A DNA stretch of 64,000 nucleotides from Streptomyces sp. NBC_01775 (GCF_035917675.1 NZ_CP109104.1:434001-498000); one strand, 5' to 3'; counted from the stretch's first letter, positions 1 to 13,117 are shown. Notes: generated by a model from the letters alone, not told the origin. Numbers and translations: made by a program.

Positions 1-1
1 G

Positions 2-256
2 CGAGTACTGGAGGAGGTGTGGGCGTATATCGAGACCCCGCCACCGCCCGGGCGGATCCGGTCCGCCTTCGCCTCGGGTGAGGCGCGCACGCTGCGCGCG
101 GACGGCCCGGGATGGAGCGTCGTCGCGCGCACGGACGACATCGCGTTCGTCCTGCTCGACGGGGCGCCCGGCGAAGTACAGCCGGTGGGGCGAGGCCGCG
201 AGCTGCCGCGACTGCTCACAGCCCTCGACGGCATCGCGGTGCGCCCCGCCGCGTGA
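2..256 (+). CDS. C-terminal end of a hypothetical protein (truncated by window edge)
   Basis: The frame is open from the left edge to a TGA at 254-256, so the true start probably lies outside; a GTG at 17 is only one internal candidate. The visible 84 residues are compact and not low-complexity (WAYIETPPPPGRIR near the start, FVLLDGAPGEV in the middle), with a third-position GC bias typical of a real Streptomyces gene. I recognise no domain and assign no function. It converges on the small membrane protein at 296-478. Confidence 0.5.
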   Translation, partial: RVLEEVWAYIETPPPPGRIRSAFASGEARTLRADGPGWSVVARTDDIAFVLLDGAPGEVQPVGRGRELPRLLTALDGIAVRPAA

Positions 257-295
257 TGACGCTCGCCACGGCTCCGGACGAAGGCTCGCCCAGAG

Positions 296-478
296 TCAGC
301 GGCCGAGCTCCTTCCGGCCGACCCTGCGGAGCCTGCGCCGCTGCGAGGGGTCCAGCGTCAGGTAAGCGACTGCCGGCACGCCGACGATCACCAGCAGCGC
401 GATCCAGAACGACGTCAGCCACCACAGGAGCAGCCCTACGGCCACCCCGCCGACGGCGATCTTGCCTCGGTTGGTCAT
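296..478 (-). CDS. Small single-pass membrane protein
   Basis: 60-residue protein beginning MTNRGKIAVGG. I chose the ATG at 478 because a strong GGAGGAGGG ribosome-binding site lies just upstream; the 26 extra codons of a longer reading are Cys/Arg/Gly-rich and look non-coding. A hydrophobic stretch at about residues 9-42 could hold one or two membrane segments, followed by a basic tail (RRRLRRVGRK) expected to stay cytoplasmic. No catalytic motif is visible. Function unknown; small proteins of this shape are common in Streptomyces. Confidence 0.6.
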   Translation of the reverse strand: MTNRGKIAVGGVAVGLLLWWLTSFWIALLVIVGVPAVAYLTLDPSQRRRLRRVGRKELGR

Positions 479-598
479 CTCGATCCCTCCTCCCGCGCGG
501 CTGCGGCTGCCGCTCTTCGAACAGCAACACCCGCCACTCATTCCATTGAACGCCATCCGGGCCGGATAGGTTCCATTCGCGTTTCCCGCCGCTGCCGC

Positions 599-3500
599 GT
601 GTGGGGTACCCTCGGCCGCTCGTTCCCGCTAGTCAAATTTGAGGAATGCTTCAGTACTGTGGCAGAGATCCTGGCAACGCCCTCCTGGACATCCCATCTC
701 ACCCACTGCGCGGCGGTGCTTCTCCCCGCCGATCCACCACGCAGCTCACAAATCGCCTTCTGGCACCCGGACGGTGCACCGCCCGTGTCTGCCACCGCCG
801 AGGAAAACCTCCACCGGATGCCTGGCGCGCCCGAAGAGCACCCGGCATCCGGACAGCCGGGCCGCCTCCGGGAGCTGACCGTCGTGGTCCCCGATGACGG
901 GGGCACCCCGGGCATCCGCACAGTGCCCGCCGTATTGCTGTCCGTGGACGAGGCCCTGCCTGTGCTCACCCGGGCGCACGCCGCCGGTCCGGGCGACGCC
1001 TCCGGCACCGGAAGCAGCGCCGCCTTCTGGGGCGCTCTCGCACTGCACGCGCTACGGCTCGCCGCTCTGGGCAGACTGTTGCCCGGCCTGAGCCCGGCGG
1101 GGCACGACGCCTGGCGCTTCGGACCACTCGGCGCCGAGGACAATTCCGTACTGGAGGAGTTCGCCGCCGCGATGCCGCCGTACGCACACGCGGTGCCGCT
1201 GTCCGCCGCCGGGCCGCCGCGGATGCCTTCTCCCGGGCCGCTGGTGCGCGCGTTCCTGGACGCCGTCGCCGACGGGCTGCCCCGCACACCCGCCGCGCCG
1301 CTGGCCGCCGGGGGTCCGGCCTTCGCCGGTGAACAGCCGCGGAAGATTCCCGAGCTGCGGGAGTGGGCCGCCGACGTGGCCGCCGGAATCGACGCCGGCG
1401 TGCGGCTGTCGCTCCGCGTCGAGATCAGTGGAATCCCCTCGGCTGAGGCAGCCCCGGGCGAGGCGGCAGAGCAGGGCGCAGCGCCGGGGACGGGCCAGGA
1501 GGCTCCCGGCCGTTTCCGTGGCGTTCTGCAACTGCACTCGGCGGCGGACAGCACCTTGGTCGCCGACGCGGCCGAGGTCTGGGCCGGTACGTCGCACACC
1601 GCCGTGCGTTTCGGCCCAGGGGTGCGCACCGAGACGCTGCTGACCTTGCGCAGGGCTGCGGCGGCCTGGGAGGCGCTCGCGCCACTGCTGTCCGCCGCTG
1701 TGCCCGATGCCATCGAGCTGGCCGACGAGGAGATCGCCGAACTGCTGAGCGGCTCGGTGACACGGGCTTTGGCTGCGGCAGGTGTGCGCGTCCACTGGCC
1801 ACGTGAGTTCGCCCGCTCCCTGACTGCCCGTGCGGTGGTCGGCCCCGGCGACAGTGCGGCCGAGGACGCCGCAGCGGGCAGCGACGACCGGGCCGAGGGC
1901 CCGGGTCTGCCCTCCGTACTCTCACCCGACGCGCTCCTCAGCTTCGACTGGCGGTTCGCGATCGGCGGCCAGGAGGTCTCCCGCGAGGAGCTGGACCAGC
2001 TGGCCGAGGCAGGCCGGCCCTTGGTCCGGCTGCGTGACCAGTGGGTGCTCATCGACCCCGAAGAGGTCCGCAGGGCCGGGAGCCGCCAGGACCACAAGGT
2101 CCGCACGCTGGACGCGCTCGGCGCTGTCCTCACCGGCGCCACGGAGCAGGACGGTGAGCGGGTCGAGGTCCAGGCCACCGGATGGCTGGAGGCGCTCCGC
2201 GAACGCCTGGCCGACCCGGAACGCCGCGACGAGCCCCCGCTGCCGCCTCCCGCGCAGCTGAGGGCAACGCTGCGGGACTACCAACTGCGGGGCCTGGACT
2301 GGCTGCACCGGATGACTTCCCTCGGCCTCGGCGCCTGCCTCGCCGACGACATGGGGCTCGGCAAGACCATCACGCTGATCGCCCTGCACCTGCGCCGCCA
2401 GCACACCCCGGCCACCGCGGGTCCGGCGCTGGTGGTGTGCCCCGCCTCCCTCATGGGCAACTGGCAGCGCGAGATCGAACGGTTCGCACCGGATACTCCG
2501 GTACGCCGCTACCACGGTGCCGCACGTGGTCTGGAGGATCTGCGCGACGGCGAGTTCGTGCTGACGACCTACGGGACGATGCGGCTGGACGCCGAACGCC
2601 TGACAGGCGGAGCGGACGGCTCCTGGGGCATGGTCGTCGCCGATGAGGCACAGCACGTCAAGAACCCCTTCGCCGCGACGGCCAAGGCCCTGCGTACCCT
2701 GCCCGCGCGTGCCAGGGTCGCGCTGACCGGCACGCCCGTGGAGAACAACCTCTCCGAGCTGTGGTCGGTCCTGGACTGGACGACGCCCGGCCTGCTGGGC
2801 CGGCTCGGCACCTTCCGCAGGCGCTACGCCGACGCTGCCGAAGGCGGCGACCCGGCAGCCGCCGAACAACTGGCCCGGCTTGTGGGGCCGTTCCTGCTGC
2901 GCCGCCTCAAGACGGACCCGGGCATCGCCCCCGAGCTGCCGGCGAAGACCGAGACCGACCGCGCTGTCGCGCTGACCCCCGAACAGGCCGGGCTCTACGA
3001 GGCCGTCGTCCGTGAGAGTCTCGCCGAGCTGAGCGGAACCGACGGCTTCGCCCGGCGCGGCCTGGTGGTCAAGCTGCTCACCTCGCTCAAGCAGATCTGC
3101 AACCATCCGGTGCAGTACCTCAAGGAGGAGAGCGGACGGCTGCCGGGCCGCTCGGGCAAGCTGGAGCTGCTGGACGAGTTGCTGGACACGATGCTGGCCG
3201 AGAACACCGGTGTGCTCGTGTTCACCCAGTACGTCCAGATGGCGCACCTGCTGGAGCGTCACCTGGCGGACCGGGGCGTTCCGACGCAGTGCCTGCACGG
3301 CGGGACGCCCGTCGCCCGGCGCGAGGAGATGGTCCGCCGCTTCCAGGAGGGCTCGGCCCCTGTCTTCCTGCTCTCCCTCAAGGCGGCCGGGACGGGGCTC
3401 AATCTGACCCGGGCCAGCCATGTCATCCACTATGACCGCTGGTGGAACCCCGCCGTCGAGGCCCAGGCGACCGACCGTGCGTACCGCATCGGCCAGACCC

Positions 3501-3679
3501 AGCCCGTGCAGGTCCACCGGCTCGTCGCGGAGGGGACGATCGAGGACCGTATCGCCGAGATGCTGCGGCGCAAACAGGCGCTGGCGGATGCCGTGCTCGG
3601 CTCGGGCGAGGGCGCGCTGACCGAGCTGTCCGATGCGGAGCTGGCCGAACTGGTGGAGCTGCGGAAGGTGGAGCGTTGA
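599..3679 (+). CDS. SNF2-family DEAD/DEAH-type helicase
   Basis: About 1,026-residue Swi2/Snf2-type ATP-dependent DNA translocase. The N-terminal half (to about residue 500) is Ala/Gly-rich and divergent, and the C-terminal half holds the two RecA-like lobes. Visible motifs are Walker A DDMGLGKT (about 584), motif II DEAQH (about 681), motif III LTGTP, motif V GTGLNLT (about 934) and motif VI RAYRIGQTQPVQVHR (about 963). Bacterial members are thought to remodel nucleoprotein or RNA polymerase complexes, or to act in repair. The start is uncertain: GTG 599 has no good ribosome-binding site, and the in-frame GTG at 659 preceded by GAGGA is an alternative. It overlaps and is probably co-transcribed with the SWIM protein downstream. 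Confidence 0.93.
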   Translation: MWGTLGRSFPLVKFEECFSTVAEILATPSWTSHLTHCAAVLLPADPPRSSQIAFWHPDGAPPVSATAEENLHRMPGAPEEHPASGQPGRLRELTVVVPDDGGTPGIRTVPAVLLSVDEALPVLTRAHAAGPGDASGTGSSAAFWGALALHALRLAALGRLLPGLSPAGHDAWRFGPLGAEDNSVLEEFAAAMPPYAHAVPLSAAGPPRMPSPGPLVRAFLDAVADGLPRTPAAPLAAGGPAFAGEQPRKIPELREWAADVAAGIDAGVRLSLRVEISGIPSAEAAPGEAAEQGAAPGTGQEAPGRFRGVLQLHSAADSTLVADAAEVWAGTSHTAVRFGPGVRTETLLTLRRAAAAWEALAPLLSAAVPDAIELADEEIAELLSGSVTRALAAAGVRVHWPREFARSLTARAVVGPGDSAAEDAAAGSDDRAEGPGLPSVLSPDALLSFDWRFAIGGQEVSREELDQLAEAGRPLVRLRDQWVLIDPEEVRRAGSRQDHKVRTLDALGAVLTGATEQDGERVEVQATGWLEALRERLADPERRDEPPLPPPAQLRATLRDYQLRGLDWLHRMTSLGLGACLADDMGLGKTITLIALHLRRQHTPATAGPALVVCPASLMGNWQREIERFAPDTPVRRYHGAARGLEDLRDGEFVLTTYGTMRLDAERLTGGADGSWGMVVADEAQHVKNPFAATAKALRTLPARARVALTGTPVENNLSELWSVLDWTTPGLLGRLGTFRRRYADAAEGGDPAAAEQLARLVGPFLLRRLKTDPGIAPELPAKTETDRAVALTPEQAGLYEAVVRESLAELSGTDGFARRGLVVKLLTSLKQICNHPVQYLKEESGRLPGRSGKLELLDELLDTMLAENTGVLVFTQYVQMAHLLERHLADRGVPTQCLHGGTPVARREEMVRRFQEGSAPVFLLSLKAAGTGLNLTRASHVIHYDRWWNPAVEAQATDRAYRIGQTQPVQVHRLVAEGTIEDRIAEMLRRKQALADAVLGSGEGALTELSDAELAELVELRKVER

Positions 3680-5088
3680 GCGACGACGACTGGATGCTCG
3701 CGGAAAACCGCGACGCCCGGATGCCCAAGACACACGAGGAGGAGTACGACGAGCGCGAGGAACGCGAGGACTCCACGGAGCAAGCGGGTGTGGCTGCCCG
3801 CGAGAAGGTGTTCGCGCCCTTGCCACCTGCCCAGGGCCGTGGATTCGCGCGCACCTGGTGGGGTCAGACGTGGCTCAAGGCGCTGGAGGACACGGCGCTT
3901 GACGGCGCACAGCTCAAGCAGGGCCGCAAGTACGCGCGGCAGGGGGCGGTGGGTGCCGTCTCCGTGCGCCCCGGTCGCATCACGGCCGTGGTTCTGGGCG
4001 CGGACCGCACGCCGTACCGCGCCGACGTGCTGCTGCGCGAACTGGAAGAGGAAGAGTGGGACCGGATGCTGGACATGATCGTGGACGAGGCAGGCCATAT
4101 CGCGGCTCTGCTCGACCGCGACATGCCTCCGCGACTGGTGGAGGACGCCGCCGAGGTCGGGCTCGAACTGCTTCCCGGTATCGGTGATCTGGATCCCGAG
4201 TGCGCGTGCGGGGCCTGGGACCACTGCCCGCACTCGGCCGCACTGAGTTATCAGATGGCACGGCTGCTGGACGAGGACCCGTTCGCGCTGCTGCTGATGC
4301 GCGGCAGGGGCGAGCGGGAGCTGCTGGACGCCCTCCAGGAGCGCAGCGCCGCCCGCGCGGCACCCGAACCGCACAGCTCCTCCTCAGCTCCGGACGGGAC
4401 GGAGGAGGAGGCAGGGGTGGACGCGGCCGAAGCGTTCGCCCTGGGAACGCTGCTGCCACCTCTGCCAGGCCCTCCGCCGCTGGTGCGGGAGCCAGGGGAG
4501 ATCGCTGCTTTGGACGTCGGCACGTCCGCGGCCCCCGGTGTGGACATCGACGCGCTCACCTTCCTCGCCTCGGATGCCGCGGCACGGGCCCGTCGCACGC
4601 TCACCGAAGCGGAATCCCCCGGGCACGGCTCCAGGCCCGTGCCGCGGCCCCTGTCCGCCTGGGAGGACGCCGTACGGCTGGCATCAGGGCATCCCGGACG
4701 CGCCGTGACAGCGCGACTGGCACAGGGAAGCGGGCGCAGCGAGCGGGAGCTGGGGGCAGCCGTGCGGGCATGGGAGTTCGGAGGCCAAGAGGCGCTTGCC
4801 GTGCTCGATGAGACGTGGTCACCTTCGTCGGCGGATCTGGAGCGCGCAGCCGCCCGGTTGGACGCCGCGTGGGCGGATGGCGAGGAGCGTCCCCGGCTGC
4901 GGGCGGCTGGCGCCCGCTGGACGGCGGTGGGAGCGCACGCGCAACTGCGCTACGGCCCGGACGGCCTGTGGTGGCCTTTCCGCAAGGAGGGCCGGTCCTG
5001 GTGGCCCGCGGGCGCTCCGGAGCGCGACCCGGCGGCGGCTTTGGCGGTCGCGCTGGCGGGGGACGAGGAGCCGGCCGAGGTCCGCTGA
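3676..5088 (+). CDS. SWIM zinc-finger protein
   Basis: 470-residue protein. I chose TTG 3676 as start because it overlaps the helicase stop codon (TTGA), with GGAAGGTGGAG just upstream, which implies translational coupling. The family signature is the CxC-x5-CxH zinc-binding motif CACGAWDHCPH (about residues 176-186). An N-terminal WWGQTWLKALE segment and an acidic, Ala-rich C-terminal half are typical of actinobacterial SWIM proteins. SWIM domains are predicted DNA- or protein-binding modules, and the recurrent pairing with a SNF2 helicase suggests the two act together. No enzymatic motif is seen. Confidence 0.88.
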   Translation: MSDDDWMLAENRDARMPKTHEEEYDEREEREDSTEQAGVAAREKVFAPLPPAQGRGFARTWWGQTWLKALEDTALDGAQLKQGRKYARQGAVGAVSVRPGRITAVVLGADRTPYRADVLLRELEEEEWDRMLDMIVDEAGHIAALLDRDMPPRLVEDAAEVGLELLPGIGDLDPECACGAWDHCPHSAALSYQMARLLDEDPFALLLMRGRGERELLDALQERSAARAAPEPHSSSSAPDGTEEEAGVDAAEAFALGTLLPPLPGPPPLVREPGEIAALDVGTSAAPGVDIDALTFLASDAAARARRTLTEAESPGHGSRPVPRPLSAWEDAVRLASGHPGRAVTARLAQGSGRSERELGAAVRAWEFGGQEALAVLDETWSPSSADLERAAARLDAAWADGEERPRLRAAGARWTAVGAHAQLRYGPDGLWWPFRKEGRSWWPAGAPERDPAAALAVALAGDEEPAEVR

Positions 5089-5145
5089 ACGAGCACACTC
5101 GCTGTCCCGCCGGTTGCCCGATGTTCCCGGAGCGGCCTGAACAGC

Positions 5146-5184
5146 CGTGTGCCGTCGCTCCCCGGCGGGAAGCGACGGCACACG
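5146..5184. terminator. Bidirectional hairpin terminator
   Basis: Perfect 14-bp stem (CGTGTGCCGTCGCT pairing with AGCGACGGCACACG) around an 11-nt loop, lying between the convergent SWIM gene and SGNH hydrolase. No U-tract, as is usual in Streptomyces. Confidence 0.8.
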
Positions 5185-5202
5185 TGTCCATGGGCCGCCC
5201 GG

Positions 5203-6003
5203 TCAGGCGAGTTCCTCCAGCACCGGGAGGTAGCCGCCGGACTGGCCCGCGGCAGTGGGGTGGTAGGACTCGTCAACCGGCAGGGTGACGCTGTGCAGCC
5301 ACTCGTCGCCGCTACAGATCTCGTGACCGGTGAAGGCGGGCCGCACGTCGCCGAAGCTGTAGCCGTGGTCGGCCACGCGCTTGGCGGTGACGTCGTTGAG
5401 CGCGTCGGCTGCCGAGTTGATGGCCTCCCGCGACTTCTCGCTGAGGCCGACGTTGCATTCGCCGCCGAGCTTGTAGATGTGCGGGTATCCGAGCACGACG
5501 ACCTTCGCGGAGGGTGCCTTGCCCCGGATGGCGTCGTAGACGGAGTCGAGCTTGCCCGGGAGCGTGTTCGCGATGTAGTCCTTGGCCTGCTGAATGCGGG
5601 TCAGGCAGGCGCTCTCGCCCTGGAGTACACAGGTGCTCATCGCGTCGGCGAAGCCCGCGTCGTTGCCGCCGATGCTGATGCTGACGAGCCCTGTGGAGTC
5701 GTTGAGGGGGCCGAGCTGGCCGGCGAGCACGTCGTCGGTGCGCGCGCCGGAGCAGGCCGTGAAGTCGAAGGAGGAGGGCGAGTTGGCAGCACTCCAGAGC
5801 TTGGGATACGCGTTCGCGCTCCGCTTGCAGTCGCCGGAGTCGTAGTCTCCGGCGCCCACACCGGAGGAGTAGGAGTCGCCCAACGCTACATAGCCGGTGG
5901 CGGCGGTCTCGTCCGCGGCGGCCGAAGTGGCTCCCGTCAGGGTCGACAGTCCGAGGAAGACGGCGACGGCTGTGGCCGTTGACGCCCATCTGCGCAGCTT
6001 CAT
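5203..6003 (-). CDS. Secreted SGNH/GDSL hydrolase
   Basis: 266-residue exported esterase/lipase-type enzyme. I chose ATG 6003 (MKLRRWAS...) because GAGAGG lies 4 nt upstream; earlier in-frame ATGs have poorer sites. Residues 1 to about 31 form a Sec signal peptide ending near SAAADE. SGNH blocks are visible: nucleophile Ser in GDSYSSGVGAG (about 41-51), GGND (about 110) and the C-terminal ESYHPTAAGQ with the catalytic His (about 247). Six cysteines in the mature part suggest three disulfides, as in Streptomyces extracellular lipases of this fold. The natural substrate (ester, phospholipid) cannot be told from sequence. Confidence 0.9.
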   Translation of the reverse strand: MKLRRWASTATAVAVFLGLSTLTGATSAAADETAATGYVALGDSYSSGVGAGDYDSGDCKRSANAYPKLWSAANSPSSFDFTACSGARTDDVLAGQLGPLNDSTGLVSISIGGNDAGFADAMSTCVLQGESACLTRIQQAKDYIANTLPGKLDSVYDAIRGKAPSAKVVVLGYPHIYKLGGECNVGLSEKSREAINSAADALNDVTAKRVADHGYSFGDVRPAFTGHEICSGDEWLHSVTLPVDESYHPTAAGQSGGYLPVLEELA

Positions 6004-6301
6004 GGAACCTCTCATGGATGGCATGGAAGGAACACCTGTCACATCGGTCACGGCAACTTACCCCGCCGAAGATGTGTCCATGCCAGACGGAGAGGGCGCA
6101 ACTACACGCGTATACCGCCGTGTTGGCATCGAGCGGCCCGGTGGGGGACGTGCCGAAGAGGAGCTTCCGCAACCATAAGATCCCTACACGCGTAGCTTCC
6201 TGGAAGACACGCTGCACCTGTTGCACGTCAACGGCGCGCCGGAGTGCGGCGGCAGCCGCCCGGCGCCGGCCCGCCAGAGCGTCATGCGGGGCCGCGAGAG
6301 G

Positions 6302-10229
<3,928 letters not shown>

Positions 10230-10294
10230 AGCATCCGGAGGTGAGACGGCCGGCCGGACGAAGAGGCACCGGCCGGTGAGGTACAGGAGCGGGC

Positions 10295-10323
10295 GGGCGG
10301 GTCGGAACGCTTCCGGCCCGCCC
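10295..10323. terminator. Hairpin between convergent lacZ and methyltransferase genes
   Basis: 13-bp GC-rich stem (one G-T wobble) closing a 3-nt CGC loop. It lies between the two convergent stops and can serve both. Confidence 0.65.
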
Positions 10324-10328
10324 GGTGC

Positions 10329-11138
10329 TCACTTGACTCCGACGCCGCCGTAGCCCATGTGGTACGTGAGTTCCTTACCCGCCGGCACCGGGCCGTCCGG
10401 CCGCCACAGGGGCAACTGGACGAGCCCGGGCTCCAGCAGTTCGAAGCCCTCGAAGAAGCGACGGACCTCGTCGCCCGAGCGCCACTGGGCGCTGGCGGTC
10501 GACTCCTCGTTGTAGACCTTGGCCACATGGTCGAAGCCCTTGTTGCTGTTGAAGTCGTCGGTGGCGTGGCTCAGGATGAGGTGGCTCCCGGCGGGGAGCC
10601 GCTCGGTCAGGGTCCTGACGATGCCCTCCGCGTCCTCGGCGTCGGTGATGAAGTGCAGGACCGCCAAGAGCATCAGCGCGACGGGCTCGTCGAAGTCGAT
10701 AAGGTCCTGGGTGACCGGATGGTCGAGGATCACCTTGGGGTCGCGAATGTCGGCCAGCACCATGCCGGCGTTGCCGGAATTGGTGAGCTTGGCCGCCGCG
10801 TAGGTGGCGACGATCGGGTCGTTGTCCACGTAGGCGACGCGGACGTCGGGGTGCACCTCCCTGGCCACCTCGTGGGTGTTGGGCGAGGTGGGGATGCCCG
10901 TGCCGATGTCGATGATCTGGCGCACCCCGGCGCCCACGGCGGTCCGTACGGCCCGGTGCATGAAGTCGCGATTGCTGCGGGCGGTTATCCCGATGTCGGG
11001 CAGGGCGCTCAGGACACGTCCGGCCGCGTCCCGGTCCGCTTCGTAGTTGTCCCTGCCGCCCAGGTAGTAGTCGTACATCCGGGCAGGGTGCGGGGTGGTG
11101 GTGTCAATCTGCTCCGGGGTGAAGCCGGCCTCCGACAC
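10329..11138 (-). CDS. SAM-dependent methyltransferase, SAV2177/DUF574 family
   Basis: 269 residues. Family hallmarks are an N-terminal PARMYDYYLGGRDNYEADR block, SAM-binding motif I IIDIGTGIPTS (about 72-82), VDNDPIVATYA (acidic residue after beta2) and LMLLAVLHFI. This family (Methyltransf_19) is greatly expanded in Streptomyces, usually next to XRE/DUF397 regulators as here; substrates are mostly unknown. I chose GTG 11138 because GGAG lies 8 nt upstream; an in-frame GTG at 11174 would add 12 residues. The two regulator genes upstream are on the same strand, separated by about 145 bp. Confidence 0.85.
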   Translation of the reverse strand: MSEAGFTPEQIDTTTPHPARMYDYYLGGRDNYEADRDAAGRVLSALPDIGITARSNRDFMHRAVRTAVGAGVRQIIDIGTGIPTSPNTHEVAREVHPDVRVAYVDNDPIVATYAAAKLTNSGNAGMVLADIRDPKVILDHPVTQDLIDFDEPVALMLLAVLHFITDAEDAEGIVRTLTERLPAGSHLILSHATDDFNSNKGFDHVAKVYNEESTASAQWRSGDEVRRFFEGFELLEPGLVQLPLWRPDGPVPAGKELTYHMGYGGVGVK

Positions 11139-11284
11139 GCTCTTCTCCGTCTCATTCGTTTCGTCGTCGCCCACGCGTCCTGGAGCGGACGAGCGGCATG
11201 CGGTGCGGTGCTGAGGTGGTTCCGGTCCGCGGGTGCGACGCCGGCGGGTGTAGCGCCGGCCCGCGGTTGTGGTGCTGGTCCGTA

Positions 11285-11521
11285 TCAGGCGACCAGGAAG
11301 TCGGCCTTGCCTGCCTTCGCCGCCTGGATGAAGACCGAGATGTCGCTGTGGCTCCAGATGAGGGCCGGTCCGTCCGGGTCGGTGGACTGGCGCAGCGCGA
11401 CCCGCCCGTCGGCGAGCTTGAGCGCCTCGACGCAGCTGCCGCCGTTGCCTCCGCTCCAGGGCTTGCGCCAGCCTTCGGAGCCCAGCTGTTTCGCGGGCAT
11501 CCCGTTGTAGATACGACCCAT
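11285..11521 (-). CDS. DUF397 protein (BldB/AbaA-ORFD-like small regulator)
   Basis: 78 residues with the DUF397 layout: GWRKPWSGGNGGSCVEAL, then VALRQSTDPDGPALIWSHSDISVFIQAAKAG. These small proteins occur almost only in actinomycetes, next to XRE/DUF5753 regulators. The family includes BldB-like and AbaA-ORFD-like proteins involved in development or antibiotic production. The ATG lies 3 bp after the stop of the XRE gene and its AAGGAG site is inside the end of that gene, so the two are co-translated. Confidence 0.85.
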   Translation of the reverse strand: MGRIYNGMPAKQLGSEGWRKPWSGGNGGSCVEALKLADGRVALRQSTDPDGPALIWSHSDISVFIQAAKAGKADFLVA

Positions 11522-11524
11522 GGT

Positions 11525-12397
11525 TCAAAACTCCTTGCGCAGTGCACTGAGAACCGCCCTGGTCCGCGCCACCGGCACGGCCTGGGCACTCATCCGGTCC
11601 AGCGCTTCCAGGAACGTGGACACGTCGTCGCGCTGGTCCAAGTAGACCGCGCCCACCAGGCTCTCGGAGCAGACGACGTCCGGAAGCTCTTCGATCGGGA
11701 ACCGGAAAAGGTGGAAGGGGCCGTACATCGCCGGATGCGGCCCAGCGCTGAACGGCATGATCTGCAGCACGACGTTCGAGCGCTCGGTGGCCTGGAGCAG
11801 GTGATCGACCTGCTCCCGCATCACCTCCGAGCCCCCGATGTGGCGGCGCAGTACGGTCTCGTCCACCACGGCCCACAGCAGGGGCGGTTCCTCGTCCCGC
11901 GTGAGGACGGACTGTCTCTCCATGCGCAGCGCGACGCCCCGTTTGATCTCTCCCTCGGGAGCGTGGGGCATCCCGGCGCGCAGCACCGCGCGGGCGTAGC
12001 TCTCGGTCTGGAGCAGTCCGGGCACATAGTGCGGCTCGTACGCGCGGATGACCTGCGACTCGCTCTCCAGACTCACGAAGACGCTGAACCACTCGGGCAG
12101 CACATCTCGGTAGCGGTGCCACCAGCCGGGCTGGTTCGCTTCGCGGGCGAGCGCCACGAAGGCTTCCAGCTCCTCCGGTTCTTCCACCCCGTAGGTACGC
12201 AACAGCTTCTCGACATATGGGACTTTGAGGCCGACCTCGGCCTTCTCCATCCGACGGATGGTCGCGTGGGTGACGTCGAGGGCTCTGCCGGCCTGCTCGT
12301 AGGTCACACCCGCGCTCTCACGCAGGTGCTGCAGCCTCTTGCCCAGCACCATGCGCAGAACGGTGGGTGCCCCACCGCCCGTCCGCGAGTCCACCAC
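11525..12397 (-). CDS. XRE-family regulator with DUF5753 domain (WhiJ-like)
   Basis: 290 residues. I chose GTG 12397 because GGAGGGGAG lies 5 nt upstream. Residues about 17-65 form a Cro/C1-type helix-turn-helix (LGKRLQHLRESAGVTYEQAG, HATIRRMEKAEVGLK), followed by a DUF5753 domain from about 95 (VSLESESQVIRAYEPHYVPG, LLQATERSNVVLQIMPF). This is the WhiJ-like architecture. It forms the standard Streptomyces module with DUF397 downstream and a divergently transcribed anti-sigma-like ATPase. It probably represses its own promoter and acts in a ligand- or partner-dependent switch, but the target genes are unknown. Confidence 0.9.
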   Translation of the reverse strand: MVDSRTGGGAPTVLRMVLGKRLQHLRESAGVTYEQAGRALDVTHATIRRMEKAEVGLKVPYVEKLLRTYGVEEPEELEAFVALAREANQPGWWHRYRDVLPEWFSVFVSLESESQVIRAYEPHYVPGLLQTESYARAVLRAGMPHAPEGEIKRGVALRMERQSVLTRDEEPPLLWAVVDETVLRRHIGGSEVMREQVDHLLQATERSNVVLQIMPFSAGPHPAMYGPFHLFRFPIEELPDVVCSESLVGAVYLDQRDDVSTFLEALDRMSAQAVPVARTRAVLSALRKEF

Positions 12398-12534
12398 TGT
12401 CGCTCCCCTCCAACTGACGTTATGCAGGGAAAGTTTGGCATGACACCATCCACGTGCACACCCTGTCATGCGTGCTTCTGCAATTCACAGATTGATCCTT
12501 GCCATACGCGAGTGGCGAACCGCATAGTGGAGAT

Positions 12535-13032
12535 GTGGCTGCCCCCCATGACGCCCTGCCTTTAGACCACCGGCTCGACGGTGCACCGACGACCCGTCCC
12601 CTACGGGACGCCTTTCACCTTCCCGCCAGAGACACCTCCGTAGCTGCGGCACGTTCGCGTGTGCTGGAGCGATTGCGCGAATGGCTTGTCGACGACGAGT
12701 CGAGCGCCGACGCCCAGTTGCTGATGTCCGAGCTCTTCACCAACGCCGTGCGCCACACGGACAGCGAGAAGATCACCTGCGAGCTGTGGGTCATCGGCGT
12801 ACGGCTGCGCCTGGAGGTGGCCGACGAGGGCTGCGGGTCCGACCGGATTCGCGCCGACTGTGCGGAGAGCACCCCGCTTGGCGACAGCGAAGGCGAGAGC
12901 GGACGGGGACTGCTGCTGGTGAGTGTGCTCGCGGATGACTGGGGCATACGCCCGGCCCGCGCCGACGGCCCCGACGGAATCACGGGCCACGCGGTGTGGG
13001 CCGAGCTGGAATGTCACCGGACGCCCCACTGA
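12535..13032 (+). CDS. Anti-sigma-factor-like ATP-binding protein (HATPase_c, RsbW-type)
   Basis: About 165 residues with a GHKL ATP-binding fold: the N-box ELFTNAVRHTDS, the G1-box VADEGCGSDRIR, and the G2-like GRGLLLVSVLADDWG. These Streptomyces proteins resemble AbaA-ORFA and RsbW, and are proposed serine kinases or anti-sigma partners of neighbouring XRE/DUF397 proteins. The start is uncertain: GTG 12535 has a GGAG only 2 nt away, and TTG 12499 is an upstream alternative. It is divergent from the XRE gene, leaving about 140 bp of shared promoter DNA. Confidence 0.78.
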   Translation: MAAPHDALPLDHRLDGAPTTRPLRDAFHLPARDTSVAAARSRVLERLREWLVDDESSADAQLLMSELFTNAVRHTDSEKITCELWVIGVRLRLEVADEGCGSDRIRADCAESTPLGDSEGESGRGLLLVSVLADDWGIRPARADGPDGITGHAVWAELECHRTPH

Positions 13033-13117
13033 CATCACCCGGCGCCAATGGCAGGATGCACGGCACTTACCGGCCTGATCGGGCTCTCTTGCCGACCTGT
13101 CACCTCCTGGAGGCGCT

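Noticed and set aside
538..2178. Long minus-strand open frame opposite the SNF2 helicase
   Set aside because: Ser/Ala/Arg-rich antisense product typical of high-GC shadows; the plus strand encodes an unambiguous helicase.
1922..3826. 634-codon minus-strand frame across helicase motifs
   Set aside because: Overlaps conserved helicase motifs in antisense; composition is low-complexity and no domain is seen.
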